NCBI RefSeq assembly: GCF_003024685.1
Contig: NZ_PYLQ01000009.1
Span: 27,349 to 91,348, forward strand
DNA: 64,000 bases
From: Faecalibacillus intestinalis
Lineage (GTDB): Bacteria > Bacillota_I > Bacilli_A > Erysipelotrichales > Coprobacillaceae
Direction: 5' to 3'
The position numbers were made by a program, and so were the translations under genes. Of this stretch, positions 43,758 to 53,032 are shown in pieces. How positions within the stretch are numbered: position 1 is the first letter of the stretch; the number at the start of each line of letters is the position of its first letter. Below the pieces are notes generated by a model, which was given only the letters and a program-made list of their open reading frames with translations, had not been told where the DNA came from and ran no database searches.

Positions 43758-44264
43758 TTGAACTTCAAAGTAAAAGAAATGTGTTATTGCGCACTTATGG
43801 CATGTATGATGGCTATATTTTCGCAAATTAAAATTGATTTACCGGGATATGTACCAATTACATTACAAACCTTTATGGTTTGTTTAATTGCATTGATTGC
43901 TCCTTGTAAAGTAGCAGTTAGTGCATGTGTTGTTTATTTGTTGATGGGTGCGGTTGGTTTACCTGTTTTTGCTGGATTTCAAGGTGGTATGGGATCACTT
44001 TTAGGTTATAGTGGGGGATATATCTTTTCGTTTCCAATAATGGTCTATGTTATTTCAAAATTAAAAACAAGAGTTCCTATTGGTTTAGCATGTATTATTG
44101 GAAGTGTGATCTGCTATTTTATTGGAACACTGTGGTTTATGTTTGTGACGAAGATGAATTTAAGTGCTTCTTTAATGATGTGTGTTGTTCCTTTTATACC
44201 TGGAGATCTTATAAAAATAGTATTAGCCTATTGTTTAAGTAAAAAAATAAAAGTAAAGCTTTAA
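43758..44264 (+). CDS. bioY: Biotin transporter BioY
   Basis: A 168-residue S component of an ECF transporter. The family signature FSQIKIDLPGYVPITLQTFMVCLIALIAP (about 20-48) and YLLMGAVGLPVFAGFQGGMGSLLGYSGGYIFSFP are plain, with six membrane helices. No ATG fits; a TTG at 43758 follows GGGGGTGG with 5-nt spacing. It abuts radC with no gap. Energising EcfAA'T is not in this window. No BirA box could be identified. Confidence 0.92.
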   Translation: MNFKVKEMCYCALMACMMAIFSQIKIDLPGYVPITLQTFMVCLIALIAPCKVAVSACVVYLLMGAVGLPVFAGFQGGMGSLLGYSGGYIFSFPIMVYVISKLKTRVPIGLACIIGSVICYFIGTLWFMFVTKMNLSASLMMCVVPFIPGDLIKIVLAYCLSKKIKVKL

Positions 44265-44948
44265 ATGATGTTGAATTGTCCTCGCTTTGAAAGACCAAGA
44301 GAAAAAGCAATTTGTAATGGAATTGAAACTTTATCGAATCAAGAATTAATTGCAGTGATTTTAAGAACAGGAAATAAAGAAATGTCTGTTTTAAATTTGG
44401 CTTCTTTATTATTAGAAGAAATAGGAGGGTTTCAAGCTTTAAAAGATGTAGACTATTATCAATTAACGAAGATCAAAGGTATTAAACAAGCAAAAGCAAT
44501 TGAATTAATGGCAAGTATAGAACTTGCGAAAAGAATGCAAAAAGAAAATACAAAAAGATTTGTTATTAAAGAACCTCAAGATGGTTATGAATATATTAAA
44601 CATAAATTGATGTTTGAAAAACAGGAAAAAGTCATTTTACTTTGTTTAAATAGCCGTTTAGAAATCATTCAAGAGAAATTATTATTTATAGGAAGTGGAG
44701 ACGCTTCTATGTTAGAAACAAAAGAGGTGTTTCAACATACACTTAGATGTGGTGCTAATCGAATTATTTTGATACATAATCATCCAAGTGGAAATCCTGC
44801 ACCATCTGTAGAAGATGAATTAATAACGCAAAAGATTAAAGAAATGGCAGATTGTTTAGAAATAGAGTTCATAGATCATCTAATTGTTGGTAATCATTGT
44901 TTTTATAGTTTTGCTTCAAAAAAAATCTATCAAAATAAAGAAGATTGA
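44265..44948 (+). CDS. radC: RadC family JAB/MPN-domain protein
   Basis: A 227-residue protein with N-terminal UPF0758/HhH region (about 15-75: SNQELIAVILRTGNK, LTKIKGIKQAKAIEL) and a C-terminal JAMM metalloprotease-like domain (HNHPSGNPAPSVEDE, about 167-180). A role in DNA repair has been doubted; the activity is unknown. It starts on the base after the bioY stop without its own clear Shine-Dalgarno, so is coupled. In Bacillus it is followed by mreB; here mreC follows directly. Confidence 0.93.
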   Translation: MMLNCPRFERPREKAICNGIETLSNQELIAVILRTGNKEMSVLNLASLLLEEIGGFQALKDVDYYQLTKIKGIKQAKAIELMASIELAKRMQKENTKRFVIKEPQDGYEYIKHKLMFEKQEKVILLCLNSRLEIIQEKLLFIGSGDASMLETKEVFQHTLRCGANRIILIHNHPSGNPAPSVEDELITQKIKEMADCLEIEFIDHLIVGNHCFYSFASKKIYQNKED

Positions 44949-44973
44949 TTTTTTTTAGTGAACTCTATATAAT
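44945..44973 (+). promoter_or_regulatory. Promoter of the mreCD-minCD operon
   Basis: TTGATT (44945-44950), 17 bp, TATAAT (44968-44973); begins inside the radC stop codon region. Confidence 0.75.
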
Positions 44974-44995
44974 GAATGATACTAGAGGTGATTAT

Positions 44996-45853
44996 ATGAA
45001 CAATCGTAGAAAAAAAAGAAATAAAAGAATTATTATTGGTGTTTTTGTCGTTGTTATTTTAGTATCAGTTATTGGTTTTTTTGTAGGGAGAAAACAATCC
45101 CGTTTAGAAAAGACATTAAGTAATTCTATTTCTATGATTGAATACTATATTATTAAAAAACCTATTTCTTTTGTAAATGATATCTTTAATGAATATAATG
45201 ATTTAAAGGATGTTTATGATGAAAATAGGATTTTAAAAGAAAAGTTAGATTCTTATGTCAATGTTGAATCTGAAAATGAAGTTTTACAATCAGAAATAAA
45301 AAAATTAAAGAAATTAACAGAAATGGATTATCTTCCAAATGATTATAAAACGAAGGCAGCTAGTGTACAAATACGTGATCAAACAAATTGGAATGATGAA
45401 ATTACAATTGATGCTGGAAGTTTAAATAATGTGCAAGAAGGAATGGCAGTTTGTGATTCTAAAGGAATGATCGGTGTTGTTAGTCATGTAACGGAAATTA
45501 GTTCTACTGTTTCGTTACTTACAAGTGAAAATCCATCAAATCAAATTCCAGTAATGATTATTAATGGTGATCAAACGATTTATGGATTATTAAAAAATTA
45601 TGATGTTAATAAGAAAGTTTTAAATATTACTTTACTTTCAGGAATTGATAAATTAGAAAAAAATGCGAAAGTTTATACTTCTGGTTTAGGTGGAGATGGA
45701 AAATGTCCTAAAGGAATTTATATTGGTAAAGCAAAAAAACTGGTAACTCAAAGTGATGGAACAACAATGACTTTAACTGTTAAAATGGCTGCGCAGTTTA
45801 AAGATTTATCTTATGTAAGTGTAGTAAAGAAGGTCAATGGTAATGAAGAATAA
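44996..45853 (+). CDS. mreC: Rod shape-determining protein MreC
   Basis: A 285-residue bitopic protein that links peptidoglycan synthesis to the cytoskeleton. Basic N-terminus (MNNRRKKRNKR), one membrane helix (about 11-32), coiled coil (about 65-105) and the beta domain with VQEGMAVCDSKGMIGVVSHV. The ATG at 44996 has AGAGGTGAT upstream, deciding the start. First gene of the mreC-mreD-minC-minD-spoIVFA-spoIVFB run. The usual upstream mreB is missing here. Confidence 0.93.
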   Translation: MNNRRKKRNKRIIIGVFVVVILVSVIGFFVGRKQSRLEKTLSNSISMIEYYIIKKPISFVNDIFNEYNDLKDVYDENRILKEKLDSYVNVESENEVLQSEIKKLKKLTEMDYLPNDYKTKAASVQIRDQTNWNDEITIDAGSLNNVQEGMAVCDSKGMIGVVSHVTEISSTVSLLTSENPSNQIPVMIINGDQTIYGLLKNYDVNKKVLNITLLSGIDKLEKNAKVYTSGLGGDGKCPKGIYIGKAKKLVTQSDGTTMTLTVKMAAQFKDLSYVSVVKKVNGNEE

Positions 45854-46367
45854 GCTTGTTAGATATTTAATTATCATGTTTATTTCCTTTGTTATCGACA
45901 GTATTTTACGTTTTTATTTACCATCTTCAATTTTGAAATTAAATTTGACAATTGTTCCTTATGTTGGTGTGATGATGTTTGATTTATTGACGAATACAAT
46001 TGATGAAGATCATCGTTATATTTTTGCAGGAATTTGTGGAATTTATTTTAGTGTAATTTATGGAAATTCTATTTTTGTATATGTCTTATTGTTCTTTATG
46101 TATTCTTTTTTTGAAAAGCGTTATATGAAAAAAGCTGTTATGACTTATTTTGAGGCAATTGTCATCGTTGTTTTGACAATTTTTGTACAGGAAAGTGTGT
46201 TATATTCTTTAATGTGGATAACAAATACAACTCAATTAGTGATAACAACATTTCTAATTAAGAGACTACTACCAACATTACTATTCAATATTGTTATTTT
46301 TAATGGGGTGTATTTTATCCACGATAAATTAAAATTTGAAGGTGATATTGATGTATATTTTAGTTAA
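45843..46367 (+). CDS. mreD: Rod shape-determining protein MreD
   Basis: A 174-residue protein with five to six membrane helices, overlapping mreC by 11 nt. PYVGVMMFDLLTNTIDEDHRYIFAGICGIYFSVIYG is the family-like region. Identity rests mostly on topology and place between mreC and minC. Confidence 0.85.
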   Translation: MKNKLVRYLIIMFISFVIDSILRFYLPSSILKLNLTIVPYVGVMMFDLLTNTIDEDHRYIFAGICGIYFSVIYGNSIFVYVLLFFMYSFFEKRYMKKAVMTYFEAIVIVVLTIFVQESVLYSLMWITNTTQLVITTFLIKRLLPTLLFNIVIFNGVYFIHDKLKFEGDIDVYFS

Positions 46368-46926
46368 GAATCTTAATGGACGTTTGATTTTTATAATGGA
46401 TAATGAAGTCGATTTTGAAGTTTTATTAAATGAATTAAAAGGTCTTTTGGTGCAATCTTTCTTTAAAAAGAAGGATTATTACCCAAAGGCCTTTTTTGAT
46501 TTGAAGGGTCGAATTTTGGAAAATGATGAGATATTACAATTTTTTGGTGTTCTTGTAGAATGTAAAAGTCTCTTGTTTGGTGGTTTTATAGAAGAAAAAA
46601 CGGAGGAGAAAAAAGAATTAAGAATGATCGGTGCTTCTATACATGCAGGAGAAAAAATAGAAATTTATGAAGATACTTTAATTACAGGTAAAATCAATCC
46701 AGGGGCCATTGTTCAAGTGTATGCTAAATTATATGTCATGCAAGGTGTTTTTGGGATTATAGAAGGCCAAAGTGAAGAAGCTTGTATTTCCAGTCAAAGA
46801 TTTAAGAATGCGACAATTCGCTTTTTTGGAAAATCTATACACCATTTTACAACTTTCGAAATGTCACTTGTTTATTATAAAGATAATGATATCGTTGTAG
46901 AAAAGGGGGATTACATACATGTCTAG
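46351..46926 (+). CDS. minC: Septum site-determining protein MinC
   Basis: A 191-residue FtsZ inhibitor. Divergent N-terminal domain (about 1-95), then the C-terminal beta-helix domain (about 110-190: ASIHAGEKIEIYEDTLITGKINPGAIVQVYAKLYVMQGVFGIIEGQ) that binds MinD. The usual HVRSGQ motif is replaced by ASIHAGE. The ATG at 46351 follows GAAGGTGAT and overlaps mreD by 17 nt; minD overlaps its end by 8 nt. Confidence 0.85.
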   Translation: MYILVKNLNGRLIFIMDNEVDFEVLLNELKGLLVQSFFKKKDYYPKAFFDLKGRILENDEILQFFGVLVECKSLLFGGFIEEKTEEKKELRMIGASIHAGEKIEIYEDTLITGKINPGAIVQVYAKLYVMQGVFGIIEGQSEEACISSQRFKNATIRFFGKSIHHFTTFEMSLVYYKDNDIVVEKGDYIHV

Positions 46927-47698
46927 AATCATTACTGTGACATCTGGAAAAGGTGGTGTGGGTAAAAGTAGTATCAGTGTTAATTTAGCAATTGCTTTGG
47001 CGCATCAAAACTTAAAAGTATGTTTGATTGATGGAGATTTTGGTTTAAAGAATTTAGATGTTATGATGGGATTGGAAAATAGAGTTGTTTATGATTTAAA
47101 TGATGTGATTTCTGGTAAATGTGAAATTCATCAGGTTTTGGTCAAAGATAAAAGAGAACAAACGCTTTATTTATTACCAGCGTGTAAAACGTTGTCTTTT
47201 CAAAATTTAGATGCATCGATCATGGCGGCACTGATTGATTATTTAAAAAATGATTTTGATTTTATTATTGTAGATTCACCAGCAGGAATTGAACAAGGGT
47301 TTACTTATGCCTCATCAATTGCTGATGAAGCAATTATTGTTGTTAATCTTGATCTTGCAACATTAAGAGATAATGACCGAGTGATTGGCCTATTGCTTAA
47401 AAAGGGAATACAGGATTTAAAGTTGATTATTAATAAAGTGAATTTAGATGATATTGAAGATGGCAAATCATTAACGATCGATGATGCTTTAGATATTTTG
47501 TCCTTACCACTTTTAGGAATTGTTTATGAAGATCATGAAATGATTGAAGCTAATAATAAAGGACGCCCTGTTTATTTGTTGAAGGGTCATCTTTTACATG
47601 ATTGTTTTGATAATATCGCACATCGTTTGTTAGGACATAAAAGAGCTTTTGCTAAATGTAAAAGGAGAGGTTTATTAAGTCGTATCTTTTTGGGATGA
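46919..47698 (+). CDS. minD: Septum site-determining protein MinD
   Basis: A 259-residue ParA/MinD ATPase. Deviant Walker A GKGGVGKSS (Lys11 and Lys16), IDGDFGLKNLDVMMGLE switch I, DFIIVDSPAGIEQG switch II, and a C-terminal amphipathic membrane-targeting helix (RGLLSRIFLG). With MinC it blocks polar division. Confidence 0.97.
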   Translation: MSRIITVTSGKGGVGKSSISVNLAIALAHQNLKVCLIDGDFGLKNLDVMMGLENRVVYDLNDVISGKCEIHQVLVKDKREQTLYLLPACKTLSFQNLDASIMAALIDYLKNDFDFIIVDSPAGIEQGFTYASSIADEAIIVVNLDLATLRDNDRVIGLLLKKGIQDLKLIINKVNLDDIEDGKSLTIDDALDILSLPLLGIVYEDHEMIEANNKGRPVYLLKGHLLHDCFDNIAHRLLGHKRAFAKCKRRGLLSRIFLG

Positions 47699-47724
47699 TT
47701 TCATATGATGTAATAGGTGATTAT

Positions 47725-48261
47725 ATGTCAGATTTGGATGATGTAAGAAAACGCATTGAAAAAAGGAAAAGACCACTTAATGATCATAATTTCAAAAAGC
47801 TTTATAATGGTATGGTGCGTTTGATGGTCATGATGATTGTTGTTTTAGGTTCGTTGATTGTTTTGAAAAATCCAGAACTTGAACAAAAAATATTTAATCA
47901 AAAATATTTACAACAATTGATTACCTTTGTTTCACAAAGTGTTTTAGATTTTTTACCAGAAGATGTTAAAGTAAGTCAAGAATTACAATATACCTTGATC
48001 AAGGATGATTATTATAAAGGAACAGGAAATCAGGTTCTTGCAATGAATAACGGTAAAGTGATTGATGTAAAAAAACAACAAGTGACTATTTTAGATGAAA
48101 ACGGTACGGAAATTACTTTTTCTAAGTTAAAAGATATTCAAGTAAAAACATTTCAGAAAATAAAACAAGGGGATACAATTGCTTTGTATCAACAAAAGTT
48201 TAAAATGATATTTGAATATTTAGGAAAACAAATCACTTATCAAGAATATTTGGGGATGTAA
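47725..48261 (+). CDS. SpoIVFA-like membrane protein
   Basis: A 178-residue protein with basic N-terminus, one membrane helix (about 33-52) and a C-terminal degenerate M23/LytM-like domain (NNGKVIDVKKQQVTILDENGTEITFSKLKDIQVKTFQKIKQGDTIALYQ). SpoIVFA of Bacillus inhibits SpoIVFB and has the same layout and place. The ATG at 47725 follows AGGTGAT and overcomes an earlier in-frame start. It precedes spoIVFB by 1 bp. Confidence 0.75.
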   Translation: MSDLDDVRKRIEKRKRPLNDHNFKKLYNGMVRLMVMMIVVLGSLIVLKNPELEQKIFNQKYLQQLITFVSQSVLDFLPEDVKVSQELQYTLIKDDYYKGTGNQVLAMNNGKVIDVKKQQVTILDENGTEITFSKLKDIQVKTFQKIKQGDTIALYQQKFKMIFEYLGKQITYQEYLGM

Positions 48262-48262
48262 A

Positions 48263-48967
48263 ATGAAAATACATCCCCTTACTTATCTTTATTTGTTTTT
48301 AGCTTTTATATCAAGATCTTCTTATTATGTAGCTTTTTTACTTTTTTCTATTTTACATGAAATAGGACATTATCTCGTTGCTCTTTATTTCTCTTTTGAA
48401 ATTGAAAAAATCATGATACTTCCTTTTGGGGCTTTTTTATTGTTAAAAGATTTAGGAAAGCATTATGTCTATGAAGAAATAGGGATGCTTCTTTGTGGTC
48501 CATTTATTAATCTTATTTGTTTTATTTTTTTTCTTTTTATAAAAGAACCATTGTTAGCTAAAATCAATATTTATATTTTAATATTCAACTTACTTCCAGT
48601 TTATCCTTTGGATGGTTCAAAACTTTTATTATTATTTTTATCTTATTTCATAGATTATCAAAAAGCCATGCAAATACAAATAAAAGTTTCACTATTGTTT
48701 ATTTGTATTTTATGGATTATTACGAAACAAATAGGGAGAAAAATTATTTTAGGATATTTATTTTATCAAGTTATTTTATATCTTAAAAATTATCGTTTGA
48801 TTTATATGGAAACATTAATGAGTGATCATCTTAGTAAAAAAAGAGTGAAAATAAATAAACATCTTGAATATTTTCGACCTTATCAAAATATCTATCATTT
48901 TCATCAACGATTTTATGATTTTGACACAATAAAAATTTATTTGATAAAATCTAAGAAATCGCATTGA
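48263..48967 (+). CDS. spoIVFB: Site-2 protease SpoIVFB-like
   Basis: A 234-residue intramembrane zinc metalloprotease. HEIGH active site (about 32-36 in FSILHEIGHYLVAL) and NLLPVYPLDGSK (about 112-123) supplying the third ligand. In Bacillus it cleaves pro-sigma-K in the mother cell. The C-terminal half has a basic soluble tail. Its presence with the SpoIVFA-like gene supports sporulation ability. Confidence 0.88.
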   Translation: MKIHPLTYLYLFLAFISRSSYYVAFLLFSILHEIGHYLVALYFSFEIEKIMILPFGAFLLLKDLGKHYVYEEIGMLLCGPFINLICFIFFLFIKEPLLAKINIYILIFNLLPVYPLDGSKLLLLFLSYFIDYQKAMQIQIKVSLLFICILWIITKQIGRKIILGYLFYQVILYLKNYRLIYMETLMSDHLSKKRVKINKHLEYFRPYQNIYHFHQRFYDFDTIKIYLIKSKKSH

Positions 48968-48992
48968 CTTTAATTGGAATATTCAGTATAAT
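48964..48992 (+). promoter_or_regulatory. Promoter of rplU-prp-rpmA
   Basis: TTGACT (48964-48969), 17 bp, TATAAT (48987-48992). Confidence 0.85.
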
Positions 48993-48998
48993 GCACTT

Positions 48999-49095
48999 GT
49001 TGTAGACCTCTAGACTACAACCGCACATAAGAGGTATTAAATGCGTTTGCTGCCTTGGTTGGCGAGTCTTAGAAAAAATTTATAGGAGGTGCGGT
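48999..49095 (+). ncRNA. Ribosomal protein L21 leader
   Basis: Structured 5' leader. GTTGTAG / CTACAAC closes one hairpin (about 49001-49020), and CCGCAC (49021-49026) is complementary to GTGCGG (49089-49094) that overlaps the rplU Shine-Dalgarno and start; ACCTC and GAGGT can also pair. This fits the L21 autoregulatory leader of Firmicutes. Confidence 0.8.
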
Positions 49096-49407
49096 ATGTA
49101 CGCAATTATCGAAACAGGTGGAAAACAATTAAAAGTTGAAGCTGGTGATGCAATTTTCGTAGAAAAATTAGAAGTTGAAGCAGGAGAAAAAGTTACTTTT
49201 GATAAAGTATTATTAGTTGGAGATGAAACTGTAACTATTGGTGCTCCTTACGTTGAAGGTGCTACTGTAGAAGCTACTGTAGAAAAACAAGGTAAAGAAA
49301 GAAAAGTAACTATTTATAAATATAACGCTAAAAAACATTACCACAAAAAACAAGGTCATAGACAACCTTATACAAAATTAATTGTTGATGCAATCAACGT
49401 TAAATAA
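49096..49407 (+). CDS. rplU: 50S ribosomal protein L21
   Basis: A 103-residue protein. [18 protein letters not shown] at the start and [17 protein letters not shown] near the end are diagnostic. Preceded by GGAGG and the L21 leader; its stop overlaps the prp start (TAATG). Confidence 0.98.
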   Translation: MYAIIETGGKQLKVEAGDAIFVEKLEVEAGEKVTFDKVLLVGDETVTIGAPYVEGATVEATVEKQGKERKVTIYKYNAKKHYHKKQGHRQPYTKLIVDAINVK

Positions 49408-49730
49408 TGATTAAAGTTCAAATAAAAAGAAATAATAAATATATTACGCAAATTAAAATAAAAGGACATGCCCAGTTTGGTGAATATGGCAAAGATCTTG
49501 TGTGTGCTGGCGTAAGTGCTGTGGCTACAGGTATTTGCAATACTCTTGCTAAAAAGGGATTTCTAGAAGAAAAAAAGTGTGCAATTATTTTAAAAAATGG
49601 TAATATAATGATAGATGTGTATGAAAATGATGAAGTAATGCAAGTGATACTAGAGACTCTTGTGATTAGTTTGGAATCATTTACAGAAGACTATCATCAA
49701 TATATCAAGATAACCTATGAGGAGGAATAA
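49407..49730 (+). CDS. prp: Ribosomal-processing cysteine protease Prp
   Basis: A 107-residue protease. The His/Cys pair is in [19 protein letters not shown] (His about 21, Cys about 33). It removes the N-terminal extension of L27, encoded by the next gene, whose [13 protein letters not shown] matches the cleavage site. The gene lies between L21 and L27 as in all Firmicutes with this system. Confidence 0.95.
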   Translation: MIKVQIKRNNKYITQIKIKGHAQFGEYGKDLVCAGVSAVATGICNTLAKKGFLEEKKCAIILKNGNIMIDVYENDEVMQVILETLVISLESFTEDYHQYIKITYEEE

Positions 49731-49734
49731 CATC

Positions 49735-50019
49735 ATGATGTTTAAATTAGATTTACAATTATTCGCTTCTAAAAAAGGGGTTGGATCAACTAAAAACGGT
49801 CGTGACTCAAAATCAAAAAGATTAGGAGCTAAATTATCAGACGGACAATTCGCTACTGCTGGTTCTATTATTTATAGACAAAGAGGTACTAAAATTCATC
49901 CAGGTACTAACGTAGGAAAAGGTGGAGATGACACTTTATTCGCTATGTGTGATGGAATTGTTAAATTCGAAAGAATGGGAAAAGATAGAAAAAAAGTATC
50001 AGTTTACCCAGCTGCATAA
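49735..50019 (+). CDS. rpmA: 50S ribosomal protein L27 with cleavable extension
   Basis: A 94-residue protein. [11 protein letters not shown] is the Prp-cleaved extension; mature L27 would begin [21 protein letters not shown] lies 10-15 nt upstream of ATG 49735 (a second ATG follows at once). A terminator follows. Confidence 0.97.
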   Translation: MMFKLDLQLFASKKGVGSTKNGRDSKSKRLGAKLSDGQFATAGSIIYRQRGTKIHPGTNVGKGGDDTLFAMCDGIVKFERMGKDRKKVSVYPAA

Positions 50020-50021
50020 TG

Positions 50022-50047
50022 AAATCCCTGAAAAGGGATTTTTTTTT
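50022..50047 (+). terminator. Terminator of the L21-L27 operon
   Basis: AAATCCCT / AGGGATTT hairpin and T run. Confidence 0.85.
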
Positions 50048-50064
50048 GAAAGAGAGGTGGAAGT

Positions 50065-51345
50065 ATGCAATTTATCGATAAAGCTAAAATATATATTGAA
50101 GCTGGTAAAGGTGGAGATGGAACAGTGGCTTTTAGACGTGAAGCACATGTTCCAAAAGGTGGACCTGCCGGTGGAGACGGTGGAAAAGGTGGGAGCATTA
50201 TTTTTGAAGCAACAACATCTTTATCAACGTTATTAGATTTAAAATATAAACGTGTTTATAAGGCACGTCCTGGTGGTAATGGGATGGCTAAAAAAATGCA
50301 TGGTGCAGATGCAAGTGATTTAGTAATCAAGGTACCAGTGGGGACAGTTATTACGAATGAAGAAACTGGAAAAATTATGGCTGATTTAACAGAAGACAGA
50401 CAACGTGTCGTTCTTGCTAAAGGTGGTCGTGGTGGAAGAGGAAATGCGCGTTTTGCAACTTCTCGAAATCCTGCACCACAAATTTGTGAAAGAGGAGAAC
50501 CGGGAGAAAAATTTGATGTTTGCTGTGAGCTTAAATTATTAGCAGATGTTGGACTTGTAGGGTTCCCTTCAGTAGGTAAATCAACATTCTTATCTGTTGT
50601 TTCACGTGCAAGACCAGAAATTGCTGATTACCATTTTACGACTATTGTTCCTAATTTAGGAGTCGTTCAAGCAAAAGATGGTCGTAACTTTGTTATGGCT
50701 GACCTTCCAGGATTAATTGAAGGGGCAAGTCAAGGTAAAGGACTTGGTCATCAATTTTTAAGACATATTGAAAGATGTCGTGTTATTGTTCATATTATTG
50801 ATATGGGTGGTATTGAAGGACGTGATCCTTATGAAGATTATTGTACAATTAATGAAGAACTTGGACAATATCAATATCGTTTATTAGAAAGACCACAAAT
50901 TGTCGTAGCTAATAAAATGGATGAAGAAAATGCTGAAGAAAATTTAAAAGCTTTCAAAGAAAAAGTAGGAGAAGATGTTAAAGTATTCCCTATTTCAGCG
51001 ATTATTCATGAAGGTGTTGATCAAGTATTATATGCTGTTGCAGATGCTTTAGAAACTGCACCTAAGTTTGATATGGAAGAAGTAGAAGAAAATACAGTTG
51101 TTTATAATTATGAAGAAGAAGAGGCACCATTTGTTGTTCACAATTTAGGTAATGGTCAATGGACAATTACTGGTAAGAAGATTGAACGTCTTGTATCCAT
51201 GACTTCTCTAGTAAGTGATGATGCAATTAAACGTTTATCTATTAAAATGCGTAATATGGGAATTGATGAAGCTCTTAGAAACGCAGGATGTCAAGATGGA
51301 GATGTTGTTTCTATTCTTGATTTTGAATTCGAATTCTATGATTAA
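50065..51345 (+). CDS. obg: GTPase Obg
   Basis: A 426-residue Obg GTPase for ribosome assembly and stress. Glycine-rich N-terminal domain (about 1-155), G domain with G1 GFPSVGKST (about 165), G3 [10 protein letters not shown]4 NKMD, and the C-terminal OCT domain (about 350-426: [20 protein letters not shown]). spo0B, which precedes obg in Bacillus, is absent. Confidence 0.98.
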   Translation: MQFIDKAKIYIEAGKGGDGTVAFRREAHVPKGGPAGGDGGKGGSIIFEATTSLSTLLDLKYKRVYKARPGGNGMAKKMHGADASDLVIKVPVGTVITNEETGKIMADLTEDRQRVVLAKGGRGGRGNARFATSRNPAPQICERGEPGEKFDVCCELKLLADVGLVGFPSVGKSTFLSVVSRARPEIADYHFTTIVPNLGVVQAKDGRNFVMADLPGLIEGASQGKGLGHQFLRHIERCRVIVHIIDMGGIEGRDPYEDYCTINEELGQYQYRLLERPQIVVANKMDEENAEENLKAFKEKVGEDVKVFPISAIIHEGVDQVLYAVADALETAPKFDMEEVEENTVVYNYEEEEAPFVVHNLGNGQWTITGKKIERLVSMTSLVSDDAIKRLSIKMRNMGIDEALRNAGCQDGDVVSILDFEFEFYD

Positions 51346-51347
51346 CG

Positions 51348-51373
51348 AATCAGGCTTTATGCCTGATTTTTTA
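51348..51373 (+). terminator. Terminator of obg
   Basis: AATCAGGC-TTTAT-GCCTGATT, then T run. Confidence 0.85.
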
Positions 51374-51423
51374 TTTTCAGTTAATAGATACTATGATATA
51401 ATTGAGACAAATTTGACACAAAT

Positions 51424-51452
51424 TTGAGACGAAATGATTCGTTTTTTATAAT
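51424..51452 (+). promoter_or_regulatory. Promoter of ruvAB with repeated motifs
   Basis: TTGAGA (51424-51429), 17 bp, TATAAT (51447-51452). The spacer holds the inverted repeat ACGAA-ATGA-TTCGT (51429-51442), and two ACAAATTTGA repeats with an 11-bp period (51407-51416, 51418-51427) lie just upstream. Confidence 0.7.
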
Positions 51453-51474
51453 ATAATAGTAATAGGAGAAATGT

Positions 51475-52032
51475 ATGTATAGCTATATTAAAGGTTTGAT
51501 TGTTGATATTCAAAGTGATCATATTGTTTTAGAAAATAATGGGATTGGTTATTTAATTTATGTGAGCAATCCTTATGCTTTTTCTAAAGGAAAAGAAGTG
51601 GTTGTTTATCTTTATCAACAAGTAAAAGAAGATGGTATTTTATTGTATGGATTTAATTTAAAAGAAGAAAAAGATTTATTTTTAAAATTGATTTCAGTTA
51701 AAGGAATTGGTTGTAAAAGTGCTTGTACAATGCTAGCAAGTGGAGATGTTGAAGGAATTTGTGAAGCTATTGAAAGTGGCAATATGACTTATTTAAAGAA
51801 AATACCAGGTATTGGACCTAAAGCAGCAGGACAAATTATTCTTGATTTACAAGGAAAAGTAACTGCTACAAAACAAACGGTCGTTAATCAAGAATTGGAA
51901 GAAGCTATGGAAGTATTAATTGCATTAGGTTATAAACAAAGTGAAGTAGATAAAGTTGTTAAGAAATTGACAGATGAAAATTTAGATACAAATGGTTATG
52001 TCAAAAAAGCATTAAGTTTAATTGTTAAATAG
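51475..52032 (+). CDS. ruvA: Holliday junction branch migration protein RuvA
   Basis: A 185-residue RuvA. OB-fold domain (about 1-62), tandem HhH ([16 protein letters not shown] and [19 protein letters not shown]), and domain III from about 140 ([21 protein letters not shown]). It binds junction DNA and recruits RuvB. A good GGAG lies upstream. Confidence 0.97.
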   Translation: MYSYIKGLIVDIQSDHIVLENNGIGYLIYVSNPYAFSKGKEVVVYLYQQVKEDGILLYGFNLKEEKDLFLKLISVKGIGCKSACTMLASGDVEGICEAIESGNMTYLKKIPGIGPKAAGQIILDLQGKVTATKQTVVNQELEEAMEVLIALGYKQSEVDKVVKKLTDENLDTNGYVKKALSLIVK

Positions 52033-52042
52033 GAGGGAAAAC

Positions 52043-53032
52043 ATGAACGAGGTTTTAGATCCTGAAATTGTAGAAGATGATGAAAGTTCGCTTCGTCCAA
52101 GTGATTTTGATGAATATATTGGACAAACAAATCTTAAAGAAAATTTAAAAGTGTTTGTAGGTGCTGCAAAGCTTCGTGATGAGTCGTTAGATCACGTTTT
52201 ACTTTATGGACCACCAGGTTTAGGAAAAACAACTATGTCAATGATCATTGCTCATGAAATGGGGACGCATATTAAAATTACAACAGGTCCAAGTATTGAA
52301 AAAACAGGGGATCTAGTAGCTATTTTAACAGCTCTTGAACCAGGTGATGTTTTATTTATTGATGAAATTCATCGTTTAAATAAAGTGGTAGAAGAAATTT
52401 TATATCCAGCGATGGAAGATTTTTGTATTGATGTTGTCATCGGAAAAGAAGCATCTACAAGATCGGTAAGAATTGATTTACCACCTTTTACCCTTGTTGG
52501 GGCAACAACGAGAGCAGGTGATTTATCAGCACCATTAAGAGACCGTTTTGGTATTGTTTCAAAATTAGAATATTATAGTGAAGAAGAACTGACTCAAATT
52601 ATTGATCGTACAAGTCGTGTGTATAATATTGTTATGGATGATGATGCTAAAGGGGAACTTGCAAGAAGAAGTCGTGGGACACCACGTATTGCAAATAGAT
52701 TATTTAGAAGAGTCAGAGACTTTTCGCAGTTTTATGGCGATGCAACAATTACAAGAGATAGAACAATTGAAGCATTAGAAAGATTAAAAGTAGACAATTT
52801 AGGATTAGATGATGTTGATCATAAGTATTTATTAGGAATCATTCATCGTTTTAAAGGAGGACCTGTAGGACTTGAAGCAATTGCTGCATCTATTGGGGAA
52901 GAACCACAAACTTTAGAAGATGTCAATGAACCTTATTTATTACAAATTGGTTTGATTAAAAGAACGCCAAGAGGACGTATAGCAACAGCTGAGGCTTATC
53001 GTCATTTAAATATTGAACAAGATTATGAATAG
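52043..53032 (+). CDS. ruvB: Holliday junction helicase RuvB
   Basis: A 329-residue AAA+ motor. Walker [13 protein letters not shown] (about 55-66), Walker [10 protein letters not shown], sensor [18 protein letters not shown], and the C-terminal winged helix. ATG 52043 follows AGGAGGG, 10 bp after ruvA. Confidence 0.98.
   Translation: MNEVLDPEIVEDDESSLRPSDFDEYIGQTNLKENLKVFVGAAKLRDESLDHVLLYGPPGLGKTTMSMIIAHEMGTHIKITTGPSIEKTGDLVAILTALEPGDVLFIDEIHRLNKVVEEILYPAMEDFCIDVVIGKEASTRSVRIDLPPFTLVGATTRAGDLSAPLRDRFGIVSKLEYYSEEELTQIIDRTSRVYNIVMDDDAKGELARRSRGTPRIANRLFRRVRDFSQFYGDATITRDRTIEALERLKVDNLGLDDVDHKYLLGIIHRFKGGPVGLEAIAASIGEEPQTLEDVNEPYLLQIGLIKRTPRGRIATAEAYRHLNIEQDYE

Noticed and set aside
51429..51442. 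Calling the ruvAB spacer repeat a true LexA box
   Set aside because: It lacks the outer C/G of CGAAC-N4-GTTCG, so it is reported only as a possible variant.
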